A DNA stretch of 64,000 bases from Cristatella mucedo (taxonomy: Eukaryota; Bryozoa; Phylactolaemata; Cristatellidae): the NCBI GenBank assembly GCA_009760855.2, contig WPIO01000138.1, positions 372,001 through 436,000 on the forward strand, given 5' to 3'. The notes beneath the pieces were generated by a model. That model worked only from the letters and a program-made list of their open reading frames with translations. It was not told the DNA's origin and did no database searches. Below, one piece after another: positions 57,345 to 64,000 of the stretch; within the stretch, counting starts at the first letter, position 1; each line of letters opens with the position of its first letter. The position numbers were made by a program, and so were the translations under genes.

Positions 57345-57970
57345 GCTTACCTCAGCTCAGCTTTCCTCGGCTATGCTCGGCTCTGCTCAACTCTGCCCAA
57401 CTGATTTAAGATTTTCTTACTTTTGCACGGCACTCGGCTTTGCTTGACTCGGCATAGCAGACGATAGCTTTACTCAGGTCCGCTTAGCTCCGCTCACCTC
57501 TTGGCTTTACCTGGCTCAGATTAGTTCTACTCTACTTTGCTTGACTCAGCTCAGCTCTGTTCAGCTTTCCTTCGTTCTGCTAAGTTCCGCCAAGTTCTGC
57601 TTAAATTTGTTTTAGCTCTGCTCCACTCGTCTCAGCACTACTCCGATCCGAGCAGTTCCTCTAAGCATTTTTTAGCTATGCTCCGCTCAGTTCAGCACCG
57701 CTCAGGTCCGCTCAGTTCCCTAAGCTCTCTTAAACTCAGTTCCTCTAAGCTCTCATCAGTTCCGCCTAGTTCTGCATAGATTTATATAGCTCTGCTGAGC
57801 TCCGCTCAGCACCGCTCCGGTCCGCTCAGTTCTTGTAAGCTGCACTCAGCTCTTCTCGGCTGTGCTCAGCTGCACTCAGCTGCACTCAGCTGCACTCAGC
57901 TGCACTCAGCTGTGCTCATATTTGCTCAGCTCAATCTTCTCCGCTGTGCTTTGCTCAAGTCTGCTCAGTT
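57345..57970. repeat. Degenerate 10-bp minisatellite
   Basis: Units such as CTCAGCTCTG, CTCGGCTCTG and CTCAGTTCCG recur about every 10 bp. The core at 57841-57910 has five of seven consecutive blocks reading exactly TGCACTCAGC. The array grades into a T/C-rich stretch to about 58400. The long open frames at 57537-58441 are products of the repeat. Confidence 0.8.
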
Positions 57971-60469
57971 CTTCTCACTTTTATCACCGCTGCTTTGCTA
58001 TTCCTTCCTCCTACCTCCTCTGGTCAGCAATATCTTCCACGTACAGCTCTTCCCTGTTCCATCTGGCTGTATTCTACTTTGCATTGCTCAGCTCATCTCT
58101 ACTCCGCTGTGCCTCTCGCCTCTCGTCTCCTCACAAAAGCTCTACTCAGCCATTCACTCATCTTGTCGAAACCATTCAGTCTTTTCTGCTTTACTTTTCG
58201 TAGCTCAGCTCAGCTCTGCTGTGATGTCCTTTTTTCTCCTTATCTTTTATTTCCCTCGTCATCTCTTTTGTTCTTTCCTATCCTATATTGTCCTATTTTC
58301 TCCTCCTCTCTTTTCTTCTTTACTTTCTCCTCTTTGTGCTCCGTTGGGACTCATTTACTCCTCCGCTCTCTTCTCCAACCTCTCAACAGGCTCTCTTTCT
58401 GTTGTAGCATATTAAAAATTGTCAAACAATTGAATGGTTAGATGGGGATTCAATGTAAGGACATAGCAATAGTCCGATGTGACCCATTTGCTTTAATTGC
58501 TCATAGAACACCGTTTCCATCTCTGAATCTCCTGAACTGCTACCTATTCAAGGACGGTAAACTATAAGCTCTTTACATTTCTTTGCTACCGAGGCCAATC
58601 AGGCCAACTAAGGCCAATAATGATACAACCAGAAACAATTTGGAGAATTTTGCATAATCATTTTGAATAGTATTTGGCGAACGCTCGAAGTACTTTTCAA
58701 ATTCAGTCTTTTTACAGATCAATTGCCATTTCAGCTATTCTGGTGCTCAACAGCAAGGCAGCTGGCAACTCACCACCAGCTTTTCTTGGCTTCGAACGCA
58801 GCAAGATAGCTAGCGGCGTTTGAAGCTAAGCCCGGGGGGGGGGAAACGGAGAGAACTACGCCGATTTATAGAAACCACTGGCATTGAAAGTTTATAGCAC
58901 CATATCTGCTAGACAGAGAGATTATGGCAATTTGCAGCACAAACTGACAGTTGTAGTTTCGTTGGAAAATCAAATACGCAACACCTTGGCAAGTTCTCTG
59001 GCCATGAAAGGGTTTCGCAACGAAAACCTTTAGGTGCATCTATAAAAATATACGAATATTATGAATGGATACGTGCATTGTGTATGTTAGTGGAGGGCAG
59101 TATTTACTGAGCGTGAAATGAATGTATGAGTACGTATACACAAAGTTATATGAAGGTCTATACGTATGTAGGTCCATATACATATAGGTACATGGATATA
59201 TAAGTTAATTTACATATGTATACGTATAAGTATATATTCGAGTGTGCTATATGCACACTATCTTTGCAATTTTACGTAGAGAATTACGTATGTGAGAGCA
59301 CACTTGCCCACGATTAGTGATGGCAGCGACTCTCGATGTTTGAATATCTTTGCGAATAGTTCCACGATACCACGACCTATTAGACACTAGTTTAAGAAAT
59401 TTAGCACATTTGTGAATACACAAGAGAAAGGGACGAGAAGCTGGAAATTGGAGTCGCTAGAGGAGGAGCCAAGTGATAGTGATCAGTCCATTAAGAAGCA
59501 CTGATATACAGCTTGCTGAGTGCGGTTAGAGGATCACAGATTGAGAATATATAGCGTTGCTGTTTTAAAAATACAATGGTAGGTTACACAAATTTGATCC
59601 AGTGGAACTGCAAAGTTTTAGAAACTGTCTATTGACCAAAAAAGATATCAAGTATGTTCTTTCGACCGTATTCTTTGCTGACCAAAGCTAGTGGTTTGCT
59701 TTATCTATTTACTCAATTACCGCGAACATGAGTTAACGAACTGGGCTGCACAGCGTTTGAGCGTTTTCTATCGGATTCATTAAGCTGTCGTCGTTCCTTC
59801 GGCTGATAAGACATTTTAGTGAGCGGTTTGAAAATTTAGGACGCACTAAGTGCCCTATATTTCTTAAATAGCGCTTACAACTTTGCATTTGATCGTCTAG
59901 TAAAATCTTTATATTCTGACTTTCGATCAGAAAACACCGTTGGTGCAGAAACGCGTAAGAGAGACAGCGAGATATAGACGAACAGGTAATTAAGTTGTCT
60001 TTGTTTGCGGGACGTTGTCTTTAAAAACGTCCCAGTAACAAAAAAGACTTTCAGGTGGCGATATCTATATTTTGTGTTGCAGATATTTCTCCGATTAAAG
60101 TAAAGTGTTGACTTTGCGGATACGAGTGTTTCGTTCTTTTGTCGAGGAATCAAGTCGTACCTAGTTTTATTAGAAAGTTAGCACTCGTTGAGATACACAG
60201 TCTACGCTACAAAATTGAATGGCCAATCTATTGATGCTACCTTATTCCCCACTCACGGGGTTCAGAGCAAGCTCAATATCGTCTCTTTATTCTTAGCGCG
60301 TGCTTTCAAAGCGTGGAGTGCATTTTTTTTCATACGCATTGATGTATTTGAAGTTGCACTAAAAGGTTTGCTTGCTTTAGTTCAAGTTTTTGGGAAGATT
60401 CTCTAAATATGTTTTATTAACACAGAAACTATGAAAACTTGTTATTACTTTTTACGGGTCATCGTGCAT

Positions 60470-60720
60470 GCTACCGCTACCCGTTCGTTTGTGCTTCGTT
60501 TGCCGCAAACGTAAAGCGTCTTGAGAAAGAGACTGGGTTATCTGGGGGTGCTGTATGCAACGTTTTAGCGTTTTTATTGTTATTAGTATCACCAAAATAT
60601 GATTGAGCCAGCAGTCTCTAAGATGAATTGGACACCCTAGGCCTTGACCTAAACTCGTGCATCGTCGAATCACAGACAGGACGTTTTGTTACGGGCGTCC
60701 CTGTTAGTTTGGCGGTATCT
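60470..60720. mobile_element. Old L2 3' tail and adjoining RT remnant
   Basis: 60500-60598 reads GCAAACGTAAAGCGTCTTGA then GGGGGTGCTGTATGCAACG and a weak ATT tail on the plus strand. 60600-60720 matches the minus-strand L2 remnant at 49540-49640 of unit 1. Confidence 0.55.
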
Positions 60721-60884
60721 ACGAACTTTCGACACTAGTGCTGGTCTCCCAAAAATGACAAGACTCGCTGTTGTTCGGTCGACCGAATAGCAAGTGGTAG
60801 TAATAGGTAGTTTGGTATCAGCCAGAGGCTGTAGCTTGCTATGACGCTCTTTCACATGCGGGCGCTGACAGCCACTTCGAATCA

Positions 60885-61057
60885 GTCGCTCGTACGTGGA
60901 ATGTGACTCGTAGGAGACCAACGCGCGTCTCATCGCTTGCGTCCTGACCCGCATACATGCTTACACGCATCGGCGGAGTTGGAGAGACGCCTGATTTTAT
61001 TGTAAAAATGTCTGGTTTGTGGGCAAATATAAACACGTGCGCACCTGCAGTAGGCAA
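60885..61057 (+). promoter_or_regulatory. Promoter of peptide gene B
   Basis: GGTTTGTGGGCAAATATAAA holds the TATA box at 61028-61033. It is followed by GCGCACCTGCAG, shared with gene A. Upstream GTACGTGGAATGTGACTCGT and ACCCGCATACATGCTTACAC also match gene A. Confidence 0.65.
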
Positions 61058-61094
61058 ATAGCACGGAGACGATCGTAGCGGTTAATACATCCAG
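61058..61094 (+). other. Peptide gene B, noncoding exon 1
   Basis: Start estimated from the TATA box. It ends CATCCAG before GTATGTAG, a good donor. Confidence 0.6.
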
Positions 61095-61490
61095 GTATGT
61101 AGTGTCTGCTCAGAGACGGATCAATTTGTAATTACGCTTTCATTCGCTAAATGCGACTGAGAGGTTCGTAGCCTGGGTTGCAGTGAGGCTCGCTGAAAAG
61201 CCTCAACCCACCTGTAAGTCTGATGTCTGAACGTCAAGATTGTCCTGCCCCAGCTTTTGCTTCTGAATGTCGTGCAGCACCTGAAAGTGAAGCTGCCAAG
61301 GTTTCAAATAGCTTAGTAAGCTTTGTATTCATCGTGAATAAGTGCTCAATTTCCGAGTTACCCGCTCATCCGCAGTAGTTGTTTCCGCTTGCGTTTCGTC
61401 TCATAATAAGAGTCGGCGTAGAACCAGCTTTATGAGATGGTGAATCGCGCTCAGATAGACGTATCCTCGTACACCTGGTTTAATTTAAAG

Positions 61491-61557
61491 GTGAACGATG
61501 AACTTCCTGTACGTTACGGTAGCACTCGCCCTTCTAATGGGAAGAGTGGCTCCTGAG
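61491..61557 (+). CDS. Peptide gene B, exon 2 (signal peptide)
   Basis: Acceptor TTTAATTTAAAG. GTGAACG precedes the ATG at 61498, and the exon ends CCTGAG before GTGCGA. Twenty codons, phase 0. Confidence 0.83.
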
Positions 61558-62086
61558 GTGCGATTACGATGAAAACTCGTTGCTGCCGACGATTCATAAG
61601 AATGCTCATTTTCCATGCTTCTCGCTCGTTTTTAATGGCCTCGTCCGAAGGATGGAGCTGATCATTTTTTTTCATTATAGGCAACTCAGAATGAAGATGA
61701 AGTTAGCCGCGAGGTTGAAGCTGAGCTGTTGAATGTGTTGGACGGTAGGTTGGCGCCAGATCTAGCGTATAGCGAGCTTCTACAGATGCCGCTGCGGGAA
61801 TTCTAGCAGCCGCTTTGGCTTAGGACGATCAACGACTAGAGTCAAAGTTGCATTTTCGCACGCGAGATTTTTCGCCTTGGCTTGCATTTAATGAATTCTA
61901 CCCGCCTTTTTCGCTGGTTCAGCTGATGAGACAGAGAAGCGGTTCCTCGGAGCACTACTTAAGCCCATCGTTAAAACCGTCCTGAAGGTGGTGATCGGTA
62001 CGGCGGTTAAAAGCGCGGCCAAGACCGTGGCAAAAGGAGCTGTAAAACAAACCGTGAAATGCGCCTATGGTTCAGAAAACTGCTAA
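61498..62086 (+). CDS. Secreted cationic amphipathic peptide precursor B, host-defence type
   Basis: Coding exons 61498-61557, 61681-61744 and 61923-62086 join in phase to 95 residues. The layout is that of gene A: signal peptide (MNFLYV), acidic propiece (NEDEVSREVEAEL), Glu-Lys-Arg processing site at 46-48, and a 47-residue mature peptide. The mature part begins FLGALLKPIV, has net charge about +7 and ends CAYGSENC with cysteines at 88 and 95. Signal peptides agree at 17 of 20 positions and propieces at 13 of 21. The mature parts agree well only over the last 13 residues (9 identical), and the first part differs by three residues in length. Same exon phases, same UTR layout and same polyadenylation context as gene A show recent common origin. 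Function is inferred, and no named family is recognised. Confidence 0.82.
61681..61744 (+). CDS. Peptide gene B, exon 3 (acidic propiece)
   Basis: TTCATTATAG acceptor and GGACG/GTAGGT donor bound 64 bases, the same length and phase as in gene A. Confidence 0.84.
61923..62086 (+). CDS. Peptide gene B, exon 4 (mature peptide)
   Basis: CTGGTTCAG acceptor. The carried G plus CT gives Ala, then DETEKR and the mature peptide to TAA at 62084-62086. It is nine bases shorter than in gene A. Confidence 0.84.
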
Positions 62087-62140
62087 TGAAAACGTAAGCA
62101 TGAACACATCATGTTCGCTGCTTGATATTGTTATTCAAAC

Positions 62141-62146
62141 AATAAA
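62141..62146 (+). terminator. Polyadenylation signal, gene B
   Basis: AATAAA in CAAACAATAAAGTTTGC, 55 bp after the stop, the same context as gene A. Confidence 0.8.
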
Positions 62147-63094
62147 GTTTGCGTACTTCTGCAATAGTTTTTTCAACGAATTGTGGCAAGCGGGCAATAG
62201 ACGCAGATGTCCTAATGTGATGTGCTGATTACGCAATGTTCGGCAGCGTAGATTTCGCTACGAGTCGCCACTATATAATGAACGAAGTGGGTCCTGCTTT
62301 GAGATCGCCAGATAATCGCAGATGCATTTATTGCTACGAAGCTTTGAGAGTTGTGAGCAACATTAGAATGTTCTTTAAGCTTTAGCTGTGGTGAGGGAAA
62401 CCACCACCAGACTTTTTCCAACGGCACTGACATCACGACGATGTAAAATGAACCGCATTAGCTTGAATAGCCGACAGAGTTACAGGTTTGCCATATTTGC
62501 GAAAAGCTTGCATGGAAAAACTCCTTGCCAAGTTCCTTCTCGTATCCAGTCAGCAGGTAACAACGGTCTCCTATTTCAGTCCTATATCTAGTGATCAGCG
62601 CTAAGCTCTGACTAAGAGGGCTGAGAAAAAGCCGCCGAAAGAAAGTAACGACACAGTCAGAAACGGCCAAGGGTGCCGGAACAAGGGTGCTTGCAATTTA
62701 TGATTTCTGTCACCAACAACAGAAGCAGTATAAACTGTCGCGTGTAAACCGTAATCATGGCTATGCAAGCCATGTCGCGCCTTTAGGAAACCATGTCGCG
62801 TAAGCAACGTAAGTGGTACCATGAGTATGACGCCAGAGACTCCAGTGCCTTTTTAACATCTTGAGGGATACGTAGGGGGCTGTGGTTTAAATTTCACCAA
62901 CTCACTATGATTAAGACAGTTGCAGCTCCCTGATGATTAGCTATTTTATAACATGCATAAAAATGAGAAAATATCACGTTAAAATAATATCGGAAGGATT
63001 GCTTGTCTCCATAACAGTTCTCCGTCTAGGTACGTTTAACACGGTCGAGAAAATCCGGCCAACTGGAAAATACCGATCCAAAACGTCATATTGA

Positions 63095-63270
63095 GTACGC
63101 CCTCAGGGAGAACTCGCAGGAACCAATAAAATGCACGAGGAGCGCATAGATTATACCCTTTATTTTATTATCCCCAAATTGAGGCGTTCACTAGTGACTT
63201 ATAGGCTTTGGGTACCTTAATAAGGGCCGCTAAAATGCGACTGCAGAATTTGCCTCCGTGCGAGTCTAAA
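63095..63270 (-). mobile_element. Very old L2 3' end, duplicate of 53505-53770
   Basis: TACGCCCTCAGGGAGAACTC, GCGTTCACTAGTGACTTATA and GGCTTTGGGTACC follow the complement of the L2 coding end. Confidence 0.5.
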
Positions 63271-63399
63271 TCCTTAACAAATACAACGCGATCACATTGT
63301 GAAAGAAGTGATTGTTTTTCTACCATAAACCAGGTCTAGGTTAACCCCAGAGATGGCAGTTTTTAATCAAGCTTCCTGAAAAAAATGTTACTTTCTACA

Positions 63400-64000
63400 A
63401 TATTTGGATAGTGTCGTGAAAGCCTAGATGAAAGGAATGAAGACGAGGAATATAGAATCATCCGTGTGAGCCTCTCATCTTGCCCAGGCATCGCTGGCAC
63501 TGCACTGCAACGACTCCGATTCTTTTTCAATTGAATACACTAGAGCCTTATTAAGAACAAAAAAAGAGTATCTTGAAGAACCATTGGAGTAGAGGGCACC
63601 TCAGGGCTCTCTGTTCTCGTTCCTCTTGATTTCACTGCCTCTGCACTCTCCGTATCGCCGATGCAACCGCCAATCGCAGTCAGGACTTCCACATTTAAGC
63701 AATCGACACTCAGTTTTACCTTTACTTCGATTGCCCACAGCCTAATGGTCCATTAATTTGTGTCATACTCTCTCAACTTCTGCAACTCGCCGCTTGATGG
63801 TCGATTGGCATTAGCATACTTGGGTTTGCAGTTTTGCTGAACTCTCCAGCTAGGCTCGTCTTTCTTGGGTGTCGCAGTTGCCACACCACAACCCTTCTCT
63901 CTTACCCGAGTCTGCTCACAAAAAAGCTGCGTGTCGCCTTCAAGGTCCTGTAACTAACTTTTAGTTTCCTTCATTCATTGGCTCCAGCCACGTATCAGAT
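63400..64000 (+). mobile_element. Old L2 copy, runs off the right edge
   Basis: GCCTCTCATCTTGCCCAGGC, TCAGGGCTCTCTGTTCTCGT, then CTTCTGCAACTCGCCGC and AGTTGCCACACCACAACCCT follow the L2 palm-to-thumb order with many breaks. The first 120 bp match 44985-45110. Confidence 0.65.

Larger units (their letters stand above)
58430..62720. repeat. Tandem segmental duplication, unit 2
   Basis: Homologous to unit 1 as described for 47755-53820, carrying peptide gene B. The homology extends in patches to the L2 remnants at 63095-63270. Confidence 0.8.

Noticed and set aside
57537-58441. Overlapping open frames of 80-167 codons rich in Ser, Leu and Cys
   Set aside because: They arise from the CTCAGCTCTG minisatellite and the pyrimidine tract; no splice sites or family signature.

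Overview
The window is eukaryotic, from an animal nuclear genome, almost certainly a marine-type invertebrate. Coding sequence is cut into short exons with GT-AG introns. One gene is recognisable as the animal endosome protein GRIPAP1/GRASP-1. Much of the rest is 5'-truncated non-LTR retrotransposons of the L2/CR1 group, SINEs and microsatellites. I cannot name the species or phylum. No bacterial, organellar or viral genes, CRISPR arrays, rRNA or intact tRNA genes were seen.

Layout. (1) Positions 1-15390, minus strand: five coding exons of GRIPAP1 (start codon at 15390, last exon in the window at 592-772). The two large introns (4.9 kb and 8.9 kb) are full of L2 and SINE copies, and the gene runs off the left edge. 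A short stretch at about 15391-15454 looks like a shared promoter with a possible divergent first exon on the plus strand. (2) Positions 15.5-31 kb: mostly repeats, including L2 inserted into L2, a second L2-like family, a Tc1/mariner remnant, a 180-bp (GA)n run and a long palindrome. One isolated candidate exon lies at 20.4 kb. (3) Positions 31.5-42.1 kb: a GC-rich, CAG/CTG-rich stretch leads into a five-exon plus-strand gene at 35363-42078. Its exon phases all agree and encode a 457-residue basic, low-complexity, probably nuclear protein that I do not recognise. (4) Positions 42.7-64 kb: an old tandem segmental duplication of about 10 kb period. Two full units each carry a small four-exon gene (51.0-51.6 kb and 61.5-62.1 kb). 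Each encodes a secreted precursor: signal peptide, acidic propiece, Lys-Arg cleavage site, then a 47-50 residue cationic amphipathic peptide ending in a two-cysteine loop. The tail of a third unit (42.7-46.9 kb) is present without a peptide gene.

The most interesting content is the paired peptide genes. Their architecture is that of antimicrobial or cytolytic host-defence peptides. Their signal and pro regions and core promoter are conserved while the mature peptides have diverged. I could not match them to a named family.

All exon calls come from reading splice sites and checking phase by hand. Retrotransposon boundaries are approximate, usually within 10-30 bases.
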